A stretch of 64,000 nucleotides of DNA from Arcicella aquatica (GCF_034928825.1 NZ_JAYFUL010000008.1:1-64000); one strand, 5' to 3'. Positions 35,592-45,606 are shown, counted from the stretch's first letter. Numbers and translations are program-made. Notes: generated by a model from the letters alone, not told the origin.

Positions 35592-36692
35592 TTAAAACAC
35601 ATCTCCGTGAGTGGCTTTGATAATGGCTTTTAGGGCAAATTTGAAGTTTTTCAAACTTAATAAGGCTATTTCAGAAAGCACTTCGTTACCAAATAGTTGT
35701 TGGACTGTTCGGCCTACCCAAAGTCTTTGGGCAAAAGCTTTTTTCCATGCTTTTTGGTAATTTTGTTCTAGCAACGTCCTGTCGTCGAAATGTTGTAGGA
35801 TGTGTTCGGATAAAATTTTAGCTCCGTGGATAGCCATAGCCATTCCGTTTCCGCATAAAGGTGTAATCAGTCCTGCCGAATCGCCTATCATTAAAATATG
35901 GTTTTCGATGGTTGTTTTCGGCGTAAAAGAAATTTCATTAATTACTTCGGGCTTGTCGTACAGGAAAACTGATTCTGTAAATATCTTTCTAAGGTGTGGG
36001 TTTTTCCAAAGAATATTTTTCTCCATTTCGAAAATAGCACCATACTTTTTTAGGTTTTCTCTGGTCGTAAGGTAACACAGGCAATACTTATCGTCTTCGA
36101 TAGCAGAGATACCACAATAGCCATCTTTAAAATTATGAAGGGCTATTAAATCTTGTGGAAAGTCTGTTTTGATATGATATTTCACCCCAATATACGGGCT
36201 TCTTTTGCTAAAAAAACTACGGTTTAAAGTGGCATCTAGTTTTGTTCTTTTTCCGAATGACCCAATCACATAACGGGCTTCAAAAGTTTGATTAGAGGTG
36301 CTTACCGTAAATTGGTCATGATGAAAATCAATATTTTCGACATTTTTATTTAATAAACAATGAACATTATTTTGTTGAGCTAAGTGATATAAAGCTTCGT
36401 CAAAAGCATAGCGACTAATACCAAAACCTCCTAAATCAAGGGTTGTTTCTAATACTTTTCCTGAGGGTGAGGTAAATTGAAACCTTGTAATGTCTTTAGT
36501 ATCTAATTGACTAAAATCAAGTCCTAATTGTTGTAAAAACGGACGTGTTTCATTAGAAATATATTCGCCACAAACACGGTGGAAAGGGTAGTGTTTCTTC
36601 TCAATCAATAGTACTTTTTTGCCAGCTTTGGAGAGCAAAATACTGCTAACCAAACCAGCCAACCCTCCGCCAACGACGATGATATCATACAT
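35592..36692 (-). CDS. NAD(P)/FAD-dependent oxidoreductase, geranylgeranyl reductase-like
   Basis: A 366-residue flavoprotein. The FAD Rossmann motif IIVVGGGLAGLVSSILLSK is at residues 4-22, and KVLLIEKKHYPFHRVCGEYIS carries the pattern typical of geranylgeranyl reductase-like enzymes. The second FAD motif ILMIGDSAGLITPLCGNGMAMA is near 270. No membrane segment or signal. Members hydrogenate isoprenoid chains or oxidise aromatic intermediates; the substrate is not predictable. Its stop is 25 bases from that of the convergent permease gene, and its start is 50 bases from the divergent DUF952 gene. Confidence 0.85.
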   Translation of the reverse strand: MYDIIVVGGGLAGLVSSILLSKAGKKVLLIEKKHYPFHRVCGEYISNETRPFLQQLGLDFSQLDTKDITRFQFTSPSGKVLETTLDLGGFGISRYAFDEALYHLAQQNNVHCLLNKNVENIDFHHDQFTVSTSNQTFEARYVIGSFGKRTKLDATLNRSFFSKRSPYIGVKYHIKTDFPQDLIALHNFKDGYCGISAIEDDKYCLCYLTTRENLKKYGAIFEMEKNILWKNPHLRKIFTESVFLYDKPEVINEISFTPKTTIENHILMIGDSAGLITPLCGNGMAMAIHGAKILSEHILQHFDDRTLLEQNYQKAWKKAFAQRLWVGRTVQQLFGNEVLSEIALLSLKNFKFALKAIIKATHGDVF

Positions 36693-36742
36693 AATTTTAT
36701 TTTTTTACCAATTAGCTCACAACAATGTAGTAAATTTAAACA

Positions 36743-37081
36743 ATGAAACCAACACTTTATCACATCGTGAGTCCAGAATGGTGGGCTGAGTTTTCGGATT
36801 TAGATTATTATGAATCAGAAACACTTTCAGTAGAAAAATTTATTCATCTTTCTACTTCAGGACAAGTACAAGGTACCCTAAACAATTATTTTGTAGGTAA
36901 AGCCCAGCTATTGTTACTTCATCTTGACATGGACAAATTGAGTGCTGAACTTCGTTTTGAAACTGTTCGTAATGCTGATACGTTTCCGCATTTATACGGA
37001 AGACTGAACAAAGATGCTATTTTAAAAGTTGAAGAATTACTGCCCAATCCAGACGGCACCTTTACTTTCACGGCTAAATAG
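36743..37081 (+). CDS. DUF952 domain protein
   Basis: A 112-residue protein. The DUF952 pattern is clear: LYHIVSPEWW, then EKFIHLSTSGQVQGTLNNYF, LLLLHLDMDKL, LRFETV and the FPHLYGRLNKDAILKVEEL motif. Full length for the family. Its biochemical role is unknown. A possible link to modifying reactions through fusion with GNAT or other domains elsewhere is family-level knowledge only. Confidence 0.88.
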   Translation: MKPTLYHIVSPEWWAEFSDLDYYESETLSVEKFIHLSTSGQVQGTLNNYFVGKAQLLLLHLDMDKLSAELRFETVRNADTFPHLYGRLNKDAILKVEELLPNPDGTFTFTAK

Positions 37082-37262
37082 TCAGTTATCAATGTATTTA
37101 AACCTTAGAACTTTGTGTTGTGTTCAAGGGTTTTATAAATGAGTATATATTTATTTAAATAATTTAGTAATCCTGCTGAATCTACAGTATCAATCGAATA
37201 ACAATGTGACGACCATTTGTTAACGCTACAATTCGTACTCTAAATTCCGCAATCAATATGAC

Positions 37263-39701
37263 ATGTTATACCCACAAAATATAGAACAAAAATTAGGCTT
37301 TGACCGCATCCGAGAACACCTCAATGAATTGTGTGTGAGTTCTCTGGGAAGAGCCTTCGTCAATAAAATCCGTTTTGCCGATAATTACGATTTAATTCAA
37401 AAGATGATTCGGCAAGTAGCCGAAATGAAAGATATTTTGCAGTTTGAGCCACAGGCTTTCCCTGCTCAAAATTATCTTGATGTCAATCATCAACTTTCTA
37501 AAGCTGCCATTGAAGGAGCATTCCTGACTGAAGAAGAGTTTTTTGACTTAAAACTTTCATTAAGAACGATACAAGAATGCCTTCGTTTTTTTGATAACAA
37601 AGAACCTGAGGCTTATCCACAATTAAGAGAATTAGTTGGCACGGCATTCTCGGCTGACTTGAACCTTCGTCAAATTCTGGACTCTCTGGATAAGGTAATC
37701 GACGACCGTGGTAAGTTGAAAGACAATGCCAGTCCAGAATTACAAGCTATTCGTCGTAGAATTCAAAGTCAAGAAATAGACTTACGTAAAAAATTAGAAA
37801 GTATCTTAAAGATGGCACGTTCAAATGGCTGGATTTCGGATGACTTTTCTTTGACTTTACGTGGAGGTAGAATGGTCATTCCAATCGCTGCCGAACACAA
37901 ACGTAAGATAAAAGGCTTTGTTCATGACGAATCTGATACTGGTAAAACAGTATTCATGGAACCAACCGAAGTATTGGAAGCCAACAATGAAATTAGGGAA
38001 TTGGAATCTGCTGAAAGACGTGAAATCATCAGAATTTTGATGGAATTAACGACACGAGTACGTCCGCATGTGCCAGTATTACGCAAAGCTTATACATTTT
38101 TAGGGATTATTGACTTTATCCGTGCCAAAGCACGATTAGCAATCGAAATTAATGGAATAGCTCCATTGAGCTTGAACAGTCAAATTGTCGATTGGAAAAA
38201 TGCGGTGCATCCCCTACTCTTTCTTTCTTTCAAAAAACAAGGGAAAAAAGTACAACCCCTCAGTATTACATTAGATTCTGACCAAAGGATTTTATTAATA
38301 TCAGGCCCTAACGCAGGTGGTAAATCAGTTACATTAAAAACCCTAGGGTTGGTGCAATATATGTATCAATGTGGATTGTTAGTGCCAATGGCTGAACATT
38401 CAACTATCGGTATTTTCAGAAGTGTTTTTATTGATATTGGCGATGAGCAAAGTCTTGAAAATGATTTGAGTACTTACTCTTCGCACCTCACCAATATGAA
38501 GTATTTCCTGATTAATTCAGATAGAAAAACGTTGTTTTTAATTGACGAATTTGGGACAGGGACAGAGCCAACTTTGGGCGGAGCCATTGCCGAGAGTATC
38601 CTAGAAGATTTGAATCGTTCAGGCGCTTATGGTGCTATCAATACGCACTATACTAATCTAAAAACTTTTGCTGACCGTACCAAAGGTCTGGTAAATGGTG
38701 CTATGCGTTATGACGCCGAACACCTAGAGCCTTTGTATGAACTGGAAATAGGAAAGCCCGGTAGCTCTTTTGCCATTGAGATTGCCTATAAAATTGGTTT
38801 ACCAAAAGCAATTATTGATAAATCGAAGCAAAAAATTGGTAATCAACAAGTTAGTTTCGAGAAGTTGATTAAAGAACTAGAAATTGAAAAGAAAGTTTTT
38901 GCAGATAAAAATGTGGAGAATGCTCAGAAACAACGCAAGCTCGACCAATTGCTAGAACAGTATAACTCTTTGAAAACGTATCTGGACACAGAAAAGAAAA
39001 CGATTCTGAATACGGCGAAGGTTCAAGCGAAGGAGTTAATCAAGAATACCAACCAGAAGATTGAAGCGACTATCAAAGAAATTCGCGAACAAGGTGCTGA
39101 AAAACTAGCTACGAAAGAAATCAGGCAAGATTTAGTCGATTTTCAGGAAAGTTTAGTCCTTGAAAAAGTAGCAGCTAAAAAGCCAAGTCCAAAAGAAGAA
39201 AAAGAGAAAGAAGAACGTGAGGAGATTGAAGTAATTTTGGGCGAAATTTCAGTAGGTTCTTTAGTAAGAATTAAAGGACAGGAAGCTTTGGGCGAAGTAT
39301 TAAGTCTACGTGGAAAAGATGCTGAAATTGCAATTGGTGATTTGAAAACTACGGTGAAAATAAATCGTTTAGAGAAAATATCTCGGAAAGAATTCAAACA
39401 AAGAACAACGTCGGTTACCAAAATTGTTGGCGTGGATATGAATGATAAGTTGATGAATTTCTCATTCAACCTTGATTTACGAGGCAAACGTGGCGAAGAA
39501 GCGTTGGTAGAAGTAGATAAATTTATGAACGATGCCATCATGGTAGGCTATAATGAACTACGGATTGTGCATGGCAAGGGAGATGGTATTTTAAGAAATT
39601 TAGTTCGTCAACATCTCAGAGGGTATAAACAAGTAGCGAGTACACAAGACGAACACGCTGATAGAGGAGGCGCGGGCGTTACTTTGGTCAGTATGAAGTA
39701 G
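37263..39701 (+). CDS. mutS2: MutS2 family ATPase/endonuclease
   Basis: An 812-residue MutS-related protein. It lacks the mismatch-binding N-domain of MutS1 and begins with the MutS2 core (IEQKLGFDRIREHLNELC). The ATPase has Walker A SGPNAGGKS near 347, the following EQSLENDLSTYSSHL signature and FLIDEFGTGTEP as Walker B. A coiled coil spans about 525-640 with a KOW-like region after it (VGSLVRIKGQEALGEV). The C-terminal Smr nuclease domain (about 735-812) has NLDLRGKRGEEAL and ELRIVHGKGDGIL. MutS2 acts in recombination suppression and in ribosome rescue in other phyla. Monocistronic. Confidence 0.97.
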   Translation: MLYPQNIEQKLGFDRIREHLNELCVSSLGRAFVNKIRFADNYDLIQKMIRQVAEMKDILQFEPQAFPAQNYLDVNHQLSKAAIEGAFLTEEEFFDLKLSLRTIQECLRFFDNKEPEAYPQLRELVGTAFSADLNLRQILDSLDKVIDDRGKLKDNASPELQAIRRRIQSQEIDLRKKLESILKMARSNGWISDDFSLTLRGGRMVIPIAAEHKRKIKGFVHDESDTGKTVFMEPTEVLEANNEIRELESAERREIIRILMELTTRVRPHVPVLRKAYTFLGIIDFIRAKARLAIEINGIAPLSLNSQIVDWKNAVHPLLFLSFKKQGKKVQPLSITLDSDQRILLISGPNAGGKSVTLKTLGLVQYMYQCGLLVPMAEHSTIGIFRSVFIDIGDEQSLENDLSTYSSHLTNMKYFLINSDRKTLFLIDEFGTGTEPTLGGAIAESILEDLNRSGAYGAINTHYTNLKTFADRTKGLVNGAMRYDAEHLEPLYELEIGKPGSSFAIEIAYKIGLPKAIIDKSKQKIGNQQVSFEKLIKELEIEKKVFADKNVENAQKQRKLDQLLEQYNSLKTYLDTEKKTILNTAKVQAKELIKNTNQKIEATIKEIREQGAEKLATKEIRQDLVDFQESLVLEKVAAKKPSPKEEKEKEEREEIEVILGEISVGSLVRIKGQEALGEVLSLRGKDAEIAIGDLKTTVKINRLEKISRKEFKQRTTSVTKIVGVDMNDKLMNFSFNLDLRGKRGEEALVEVDKFMNDAIMVGYNELRIVHGKGDGILRNLVRQHLRGYKQVASTQDEHADRGGAGVTLVSMK

Positions 39702-39703
39702 CT

Positions 39704-39743
39704 TTACTCTTAGGGTGTGACTTAAGTCACACCCTAAGAGTAA
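39704..39743. terminator. 40-bp perfect palindrome, bidirectional terminator
   Basis: TTACTCTTAGGGTGTGACTT and its exact complement, centred on CTTAAG. It begins 3 bases after the mutS2 stop and ends 8 bases before the stop of the convergent yicC gene, so it serves both transcripts. Confidence 0.8.
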
Positions 39744-39751
39744 GTTAATTA

Positions 39752-40630
39752 TTACAGAACATTAGAAGTCTGCTCTTTGATTTTCTCTAATTCATCTTTC
39801 ATATTGATGACCATTCTTTGAATCACCACGTCGTTTGCTTTAGAACCGATGGTATTGATTTCACGACCGATTTCTTGGCAAAGGAAATTTAATTTTTTAC
39901 CGTTTCCTTCTTTCAATACTTCTTTGAAATAGACTAAGTGTGTGCCTAAACGTACTTTTTCTTCTGAAATATCGTATTTCTCGATGTAATAAATTAGCTC
40001 TTGCTCAAAGCGATTTTTATCAAAATCATCCGCCTCTAATAAATCAGTTACTGACCTTCTTAATCTTTCACGAACAGCAGGAATACGAAGTTTATCTTGC
40101 TCTTCAACTTCTTTCAATAGTTCGCCAATTTTATCAATGTATTCTATGAATTTTCCAGTAACGATAGCTCCTTCACGCAAACGGAATTTAGTACATTCGC
40201 TAATTGCCTGATTTACAGCCGATAAAATTATTTTCCATTCCTCTTCCGCTTGTTCTTCCGAAACAGTTTCAGTATTATAAGCATTAGGCAAAGAAAGAGC
40301 TATTTTGAACAACTCAGTTGTATCATCTACACCATACCCACTACCCGTATCCTGCAAATCCTTCATATAAGCCTCCACTAAAGGGCGGTTGATACTTGTT
40401 CCTGAGCTAGCAACGTTTGTATAGTTTGTACTTAGGTTGAGTTCAATTTTACCTCTTTCTAAATTCTGTGTCAACAGGTTTCTAATTTCTATTTCTCTGA
40501 AAGATAGACTTTTAGGAATTCTACAATAAATATCTGTAAACTTAGAGTTCAAGGTTTTTATTTCGGCAGTGACGGTCAGATGCGGAGCTTCTATCACCGA
40601 TTTGCCAAAACCAGTCATTGATTTTAACAT
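39752..40630 (-). CDS. YicC/YloC family endoribonuclease
   Basis: A 292-residue cytoplasmic protein, start placed at the ATG at 40630 because the family opens with MLKSMTGFGKS; the longer frame adds 26 residues. The N-terminal YicC domain has LNSKFTDIYCRIPKSLSFRE. The C-terminal DUF1732 ends HLVYFKEVLKEGNGKKLNFLCQEIGREINTIGSKAND, the conserved tail. Family members cut RNA, some acting on RyhB-type sRNAs in E. coli. The mutS2 stop is 50 bases away, convergent. Confidence 0.94.
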   Translation of the reverse strand: MLKSMTGFGKSVIEAPHLTVTAEIKTLNSKFTDIYCRIPKSLSFREIEIRNLLTQNLERGKIELNLSTNYTNVASSGTSINRPLVEAYMKDLQDTGSGYGVDDTTELFKIALSLPNAYNTETVSEEQAEEEWKIILSAVNQAISECTKFRLREGAIVTGKFIEYIDKIGELLKEVEEQDKLRIPAVRERLRRSVTDLLEADDFDKNRFEQELIYYIEKYDISEEKVRLGTHLVYFKEVLKEGNGKKLNFLCQEIGREINTIGSKANDVVIQRMVINMKDELEKIKEQTSNVL

Positions 40631-40704
40631 TATATAATTGTTTAGAAAACGTGATATCATTAATATATAAGGGTGCAATATACAGAAAATAAAAGTGTTA
40701 TAAA

Positions 40705-40750
40705 GCAAAAAACTGTAAGTGACATGCTTTCATGTACTTACAGTTTTTGC
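40705..40750 (-). terminator. Terminator after the DUF1080 gene
   Basis: AAAAACTGTAAGT and ACTTACAGTTTTT form a 13-bp stem with T-rich flanks, about 25 bases beyond the DUF1080 stop on the minus strand. Confidence 0.7.
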
Positions 40751-40773
40751 TTGATACTATCAATAGTATTAAA

Positions 40774-41499
40774 CTATAATTCTTTTATTTTGATATTTCT
40801 GAACCAAACTTTATTACCATGGTCTTGGAATACAATATGACCTTTCGTATAAGTTCCCCAGTTTTCCATTCCCTTGAATTTACTCGCGGCAACTAATTTT
40901 TTATATTCTTCGCTACCAATAGTATATTCAATCACCATTCTGCCATTCATATACAATTTTACATGACCGTTCTTTTGTTCAATCATTACTTTGTTCCACT
41001 CTCCTACTGGCTTCACATTTTCAGGCTCATATTTGATCAAATCATACAAGTTACCTGCTCTGTGTTTGTCGATTTTACCATCAGCATGTCCGTCGTTATC
41101 CAATACCTGAAATTCAGGGCCCGTAAACCACGAATAAGGATGTTTTGTAGCATCGTCTTCCTGTGCATTGAAAATAATTCCAGAGTTTCCTCCTTCAGAG
41201 ATTTTCCAGTCGCAAGCCAAGATAAAATTCTCATAAATACCATCAGTAGTCAACTCTCCGCCACCTTTAGTATTCCAACCATCCATTTCGCTATTGTCCA
41301 ACATAATGGCATTATCCGAAATTTTCCAAGCTGGTCCAAGGTCTTTCTTGTTAAAATTTCTCCAACCGTTCAACGTTTTACCACCAAAAAGAAGTTTCCA
41401 TCCTTGTTTTTTTTCTTGAGAAGTCAAGGTATTAGGCTTCTGTGCAATTGTTGATAACGAAGCGCATACCAACGTAATGATTACAAAAAGGTTTTTCAT
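40774..41499 (-). CDS. DUF1080 (3-keto-disaccharide hydrolase-like) secreted protein
   Basis: A 241-residue exported protein. The signal peptide ends near 19 (STIAQ). The DUF1080 domain is the jelly-roll with WKLLFGGKTLNGWRNF, ILACDWKISEGGNSGIIFNAQED, ATKHPYSWFTGPEFQVLDNDGHAD, and WNKVMIEQKNGHVKLYMNGR. A related family hydrolyses 3-keto-glycosides made by dehydrogenases; in Bacteroidota DUF1080 proteins are abundant and often extracellular. No partner oxidoreductase lies next to it. The amidohydrolase gene is upstream, same strand. Confidence 0.9.
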   Translation of the reverse strand: MKNLFVIITLVCASLSTIAQKPNTLTSQEKKQGWKLLFGGKTLNGWRNFNKKDLGPAWKISDNAIMLDNSEMDGWNTKGGGELTTDGIYENFILACDWKISEGGNSGIIFNAQEDDATKHPYSWFTGPEFQVLDNDGHADGKIDKHRAGNLYDLIKYEPENVKPVGEWNKVMIEQKNGHVKLYMNGRMVIEYTIGSEEYKKLVAASKFKGMENWGTYTKGHIVFQDHGNKVWFRNIKIKEL

Positions 41500-41581
41500 G
41501 TCTATGAATTGAAATAATAGTATTGTTTTATTTGGCTCGCAAATTAATCATTTTAGTCAATTATTCAATCCTTGTTTATGC

Positions 41582-42865
41582 TTACAGCGTTTTATATACT
41601 ACGCCATCTTTCATCACAAACGATACTTTTCTCATTACTTTAATGTCCTGTAGTGGGTTTCCATCAGTAGCAATGATGTCGGCAATCTTACCAGTTTCAA
41701 TAGAACCTGCTTCTTTCTGAGTTCCCATAATGATAGCAGGAGTCATCGTAGCAGCCTTGATAGCTTCCATCGCTGGCATACCAGCCTCTACCATATATTG
41801 AAATTCATAAGCATTGTAGCCGTGAATAGAAACACCAGAGTCGGTACCAAAAGCGATTTTCACGCCTGCTTTATAAGCTTTAGCAAAAGTAGCTTGAATC
41901 AGTGGCCCAATTTCTAGCGCTTTTGGAACTACCAAGGGATGATAATAGCCAGGGATTTTTGCTGAATCAGCTACGGTTTTACCCGCAATAATAGTAGGTA
42001 CAAAATAAGTACCATATTTTTTCATCAATTCTATGGCTTCATCGTCCATGTATGTACCATGTTCAATAGTGGTTACGCCTCCTCTGATGGCTCTTTTAAT
42101 CCCTTCTGCCCCATGAGCATGGGCAGCTACATGGAAACCATAGTCTTTTGCGGTCTCTACAATGGCTTTAATTTCTTCCTCTGTAAACTGTGGTGCTTTA
42201 CCACTTTTTGCTAAACTCAATACTCCCCCTGTTGCGGTAATTTTGATACAATCTGAACCTTCTTTATAACGTTGACGAACAGCCTGACGACATTCGTCTG
42301 CACCATTGACCACTCCACTTAAATACTGTGGGTCAAGGCTTAATTTATCTGCCAAAGCATTTGAAGGGTCACCGTGTCCACCAGTAGTAGCAATAGTTTT
42401 GCCAGAAGTAAATACTCTTGGGCCAATGGTTGTGCCTTTATTAATAGCATTGCGTAGCGCAATATTTACGCCAGAACCACCTAAGTCTCTAACTGTAGTA
42501 AAGCCAGCCATCAAGGTAGTCTTGGCATATTTGGCAGCATCGAAAGCTACATCAGCTTGGTTTTGTTGATACCTTTTCAATTCTCCGCCTTTGCTAGTTT
42601 CATTTTCCAAATGCACGTGCATATCAGTAAGCCCCGGCATTACAGTTTGAGTTTTCAGATTAATTACTTTATCAGTTCCAGAAGGTGCTGTAAAACCTTT
42701 CTGAATAGCGGTTATTTTTTTGCCTTCTACTACAATTGTTACTTGGCTTTGAGCTTCATTCTGAACACCATCGATAAGTGTTCCACAATGGATAAGTGTT
42801 TTTTGAGCAAAAGAGGCAGTACTTAACAGGCATAATCCTGCAAGTGTTAGTAATTGTTTTTTCAT
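41582..42865 (-). CDS. Exported amidohydrolase (imidazolonepropionase-like / Xaa-Pro dipeptidase group)
   Basis: A 427-residue exported metal-dependent hydrolase with signal peptide ending SFAQ (about residue 20). Metal and catalytic residues are visible: TDMHVHLE (HxH), HAHGAEG, IEHGTYMD and IAFGTDSG with the catalytic Asp. The sequence KITATGGVLS near the middle holds the bridging Lys. Family relatives cut Xaa-Pro dipeptides or other amides; the substrate is not predictable. It precedes the DUF1080 gene on the same strand by 82 bases, so cotranscription is possible. Confidence 0.9.
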   Translation of the reverse strand: MKKQLLTLAGLCLLSTASFAQKTLIHCGTLIDGVQNEAQSQVTIVVEGKKITAIQKGFTAPSGTDKVINLKTQTVMPGLTDMHVHLENETSKGGELKRYQQNQADVAFDAAKYAKTTLMAGFTTVRDLGGSGVNIALRNAINKGTTIGPRVFTSGKTIATTGGHGDPSNALADKLSLDPQYLSGVVNGADECRQAVRQRYKEGSDCIKITATGGVLSLAKSGKAPQFTEEEIKAIVETAKDYGFHVAAHAHGAEGIKRAIRGGVTTIEHGTYMDDEAIELMKKYGTYFVPTIIAGKTVADSAKIPGYYHPLVVPKALEIGPLIQATFAKAYKAGVKIAFGTDSGVSIHGYNAYEFQYMVEAGMPAMEAIKAATMTPAIIMGTQKEAGSIETGKIADIIATDGNPLQDIKVMRKVSFVMKDGVVYKTL

Positions 42866-43009
42866 TTGTTGATATTAATTAAAGGTAGTGATGGTTTTTA
42901 GTTTTATTTAAATAATCAAATCCATATAAATATATGAATAATCTGTTTAAAATAGCTGTTTGCAAAACTATTTTAAGTAAACGTGCTAAAGGTTATTGTA
43001 TAAAAACGA

Positions 43010-43071
43010 TAACTCAAATTTTACTATTAGCTGGCGACTTCAGTCGCCAGCTAATAGTAAAATTTGAGTTA
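43010..43071. repeat. 62-bp palindrome with 2-base centre
   Basis: Arms of 30 bases (starting TAACTCAAATTTTACTATTA) are perfect inverted copies; only the central two bases break symmetry. It lies between the OsmC stop and the amidohydrolase start region and is a likely terminator for the pirin-OsmC operon on the minus strand. Confidence 0.8.
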
Positions 43072-43128
43072 ATATTCCAAGATAAAAATTAGTTATTATA
43101 CTTATTTGATAAATACATACTAAAATTT

Positions 43129-43533
43129 TTATAAACCATCTTCAACCAACGACGTAGTAATTTCTATGGGGTTTGTTAATATTTTATGAATGGGGCAACT
43201 GTTGGCTATCACCAACAATTTTGCTCGCTGCTCCTCATCTAAATTACCCAAGAGTTCAACTTTTCTGGTGATAAAAGATTTGTTTTCTTTCATATCTCTT
43301 TCAAGCTGTACTTCTACCTTCACCTCTGCTAAATCCCAACCTTTTCTATCTGCATACATTCTTAAAGTGGCCGAAGTACAGGCTGATAGTGCAGCAGCTA
43401 AAAGTTCTTTAGGATTAAAGCCTAAATTTTTTCCTCCTACCTCTTCTGGTTCATCCGAGATGATGGTATTAGTGGCTGTCTGAATAGTAGTTTTATATAG
43501 TTCTTTGCCTATATGTGCGTTTACGATTTCCAT
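43129..43533 (-). CDS. OsmC family peroxide-reducing protein
   Basis: A 134-residue OsmC/Ohr-fold protein. The two redox cysteines are in SACTSATLRMYADRKGW and NSCPIHKILTNPIE. The central helix and ELLGNLDEEQRAKL match OsmC. It reduces organic or inorganic peroxides with thiol help. The ATG overlaps the end of the upstream pirin gene by one base, so they are translationally coupled. A second OsmC-like gene lies at 49.5 kb. Confidence 0.9.
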   Translation of the reverse strand: MEIVNAHIGKELYKTTIQTATNTIISDEPEEVGGKNLGFNPKELLAAALSACTSATLRMYADRKGWDLAEVKVEVQLERDMKENKSFITRKVELLGNLDEEQRAKLLVIANSCPIHKILTNPIEITTSLVEDGL

Positions 43534-44414
43534 TATTTTCTATAAGGTTGTGGAAGGGGTACAAATGTTGTTTCGCCTGCTACTTTCGGGAAAGACTGCT
43601 CTATCCATCTAGTCTTGGCATCTTCGATGAGTTCTTTGGTAGAGGCGACAAAATTCCAATAAATGAATCTTTCTTCTGGAAAAGGCTCTCCTCCAAAAAT
43701 ATACACTGTTGTATTTTCTGCCATTTCAAAGCTACACAGCTTGCTATCATTAGCTATCAGAATATGTTTAGGCTCATAGGTATGTCCTTCGCTACTGATG
43801 CTTCCTTCTAAAATATACAAGGCACTTTCACCAAATAAATCATTCCCGATATTTACAGTCTGAGGGCTAGTGTTTTTGATTTCAATAAAATACAAAGGAC
43901 TGTATACTGGTACGGCAGATTTTTTGCCAAATGCCTCGCCAGCTATTAATTTAAAAGCAATACCATCCGTTTCCCATGTAGGAATCTCCTCCTCTGTTAC
44001 GTGTGCAAAACTAGGTTGCATTTGTTCTAGTTCTTTCGGCAACGCTACCCAAATTTGTAAACCATGCAACGTTTTATCTGAATGGCGCAAATATTCGGGG
44101 GTTCTTTCAGAATGCACAATGCCATTGCCAGCAGTCATCCAGTTTACTTGATTAGGCTTTATCTCCATCTCTGTTCCCAGACTATCTTTATGCATTACGC
44201 TTCCTTCAAAAAGGTAGGTTAACGTAGAAAGCCCAATATGAGGGTGTGGCCCAACATCTAAATTTTCATGGTCACTTAGTTGTGCAGGTCCCATGTGGTC
44301 TATAAAACAAAATGGACCTACCATTCTTTTTTCTCTGAAAGGTAATAACCGACCCACCATAAAATTTCCAATATTACTTGGTCGTTCTTCGATGATTAAT
44401 TTGATATTAGACAT
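43533..44414 (-). CDS. Pirin family protein
   Basis: A 293-residue bicupin. Pirin signatures are LPFREKRMVGPFCFIDHMGPA, the metal-binding VGPHPHIGLSTLTYLFEG with two His and WMTAGNGIVHSERTPE, and LQIWVALPKELEQ. The C-terminal pirin domain follows. Bacterial members act as quercetin dioxygenases or as stress-linked proteins. Coupling to OsmC points to an oxidative-stress unit. Monocistronic apart from OsmC. Confidence 0.93.
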   Translation of the reverse strand: MSNIKLIIEERPSNIGNFMVGRLLPFREKRMVGPFCFIDHMGPAQLSDHENLDVGPHPHIGLSTLTYLFEGSVMHKDSLGTEMEIKPNQVNWMTAGNGIVHSERTPEYLRHSDKTLHGLQIWVALPKELEQMQPSFAHVTEEEIPTWETDGIAFKLIAGEAFGKKSAVPVYSPLYFIEIKNTSPQTVNIGNDLFGESALYILEGSISSEGHTYEPKHILIANDSKLCSFEMAENTTVYIFGGEPFPEERFIYWNFVASTKELIEDAKTRWIEQSFPKVAGETTFVPLPQPYRK

Positions 44415-44652
44415 TTCTTTGCTGTTTTAGGTTTTTTGCGCGGGGTGTTTTTATCATGTCAAAGATGCACGTTTTCCTCAATTACTTTCCTTATTTATGC
44501 GTTAATTTTATAGAACACACTTGCAATCAATGTAAAGCAGGCTAAAAAGGATAAGTACCCCTTCCAATTACCTTACTTTTAAGGTAATATTTTACTTGCT
44601 AATTATCCAAAATCTTTGGAGCTTATATGCTAATATTATCCTCCCTTATAAC

Positions 44653-45570
44653 ATGAAAAATGAATATTATCCATCAGTCCTCTTCTTTGTATTATTATAC
44701 TTTACAAACCAAGCTATCGGACAAACTACCAACAGAGTGCTAGGCTATTTTCCTGCCAATACTACACTTTATGGAAATGTGCCTTATGCTAAGGATACTT
44801 CCAAACATCATCTTTTAGACATTTACCTGCCTGCTAATGCCAAGCCCAACACGCCATTAGTCGTTTGGATACATGGTGGTGCATGGATGTTGAATGACAA
44901 GTATGCCGACATGAGTTATATGAAAAATACCATTCGTACTATCGTAGAAAATGGTTATGCTTTGGCATCTATCGATTATCGCTATAGTACTCAGGCAATA
45001 TTTCCAGCACAAATACAAGACTGCAATCAGGCGATTGAATTTCTATATCAAAATGCTGAAAAGTATTCATTAGATAAAAATCGTATTGTGTTAGTCGGGT
45101 TTTCGGCGGGTGGACATTTGGCTTCACTGTTGGCATTATCACATAATAACAAGGTGAAGGATTTTTATGCGAAAGACAATAAGGTGTCTTTTAAAATAAA
45201 GGGAGTTATTGATTTTTACGGTCCTTCAGACTTTCTGGCTATTCCCAAAAACCTTGAACCAGCAGGAGCTGTTAAAACATCAGAAAGTATTTTATTAGGA
45301 GCTACCCCATTGCAAAGACCAGATTTAGCCAAATGGGCTAGTCCAGTAACATATGTCGATAAAAATGATTCTCCGTTCCTCATCATTCATGGTGAAAAAG
45401 ATCAGTCTGTACCTTATTCACAATCTGTTTTACTAAGCTCGTGGTTAAAGCTTTCAGGTATAGAGAATCAGGTATTTATCGTAAAAGACGCACCACATTA
45501 TGGTGAAATGTTTGATGCTGAATATCTTAGAAAGGAAATTATTGACTTTTTAAATAAACATTTAAAGTAA
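44653..45570 (+). CDS. Alpha/beta hydrolase, esterase/lipase (HSL-like) exported
   Basis: A 305-residue protein from the ATG at 44653, chosen because MKNEYYPSVLFFVLLYFTNQA gives a signal peptide; the longer frame starts upstream without one. The oxyanion hole VVWIHGGAWM is the HGG motif of the hormone-sensitive lipase branch. The nucleophile elbow is VGFSAGGH with Ser, and LIIHGEKDQSVPY carries the acid and the final HYGEMF region the His. Acts on esters; natural substrate unknown. Confidence 0.88.
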   Translation: MKNEYYPSVLFFVLLYFTNQAIGQTTNRVLGYFPANTTLYGNVPYAKDTSKHHLLDIYLPANAKPNTPLVVWIHGGAWMLNDKYADMSYMKNTIRTIVENGYALASIDYRYSTQAIFPAQIQDCNQAIEFLYQNAEKYSLDKNRIVLVGFSAGGHLASLLALSHNNKVKDFYAKDNKVSFKIKGVIDFYGPSDFLAIPKNLEPAGAVKTSESILLGATPLQRPDLAKWASPVTYVDKNDSPFLIIHGEKDQSVPYSQSVLLSSWLKLSGIENQVFIVKDAPHYGEMFDAEYLRKEIIDFLNKHLK

Positions 45571-45606
45571 ATCGAAGCAATCATTCGTTAAGCAAATATA
45601 CCAAAA

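Noticed and set aside
39143..39541. 132-residue Ser-rich minus-strand frame antisense to mutS2
   Set aside because: It is antisense to the coiled coil and Smr part of MutS2 and its Ser/Phe composition is what antisense of Glu/Lys codons yields.
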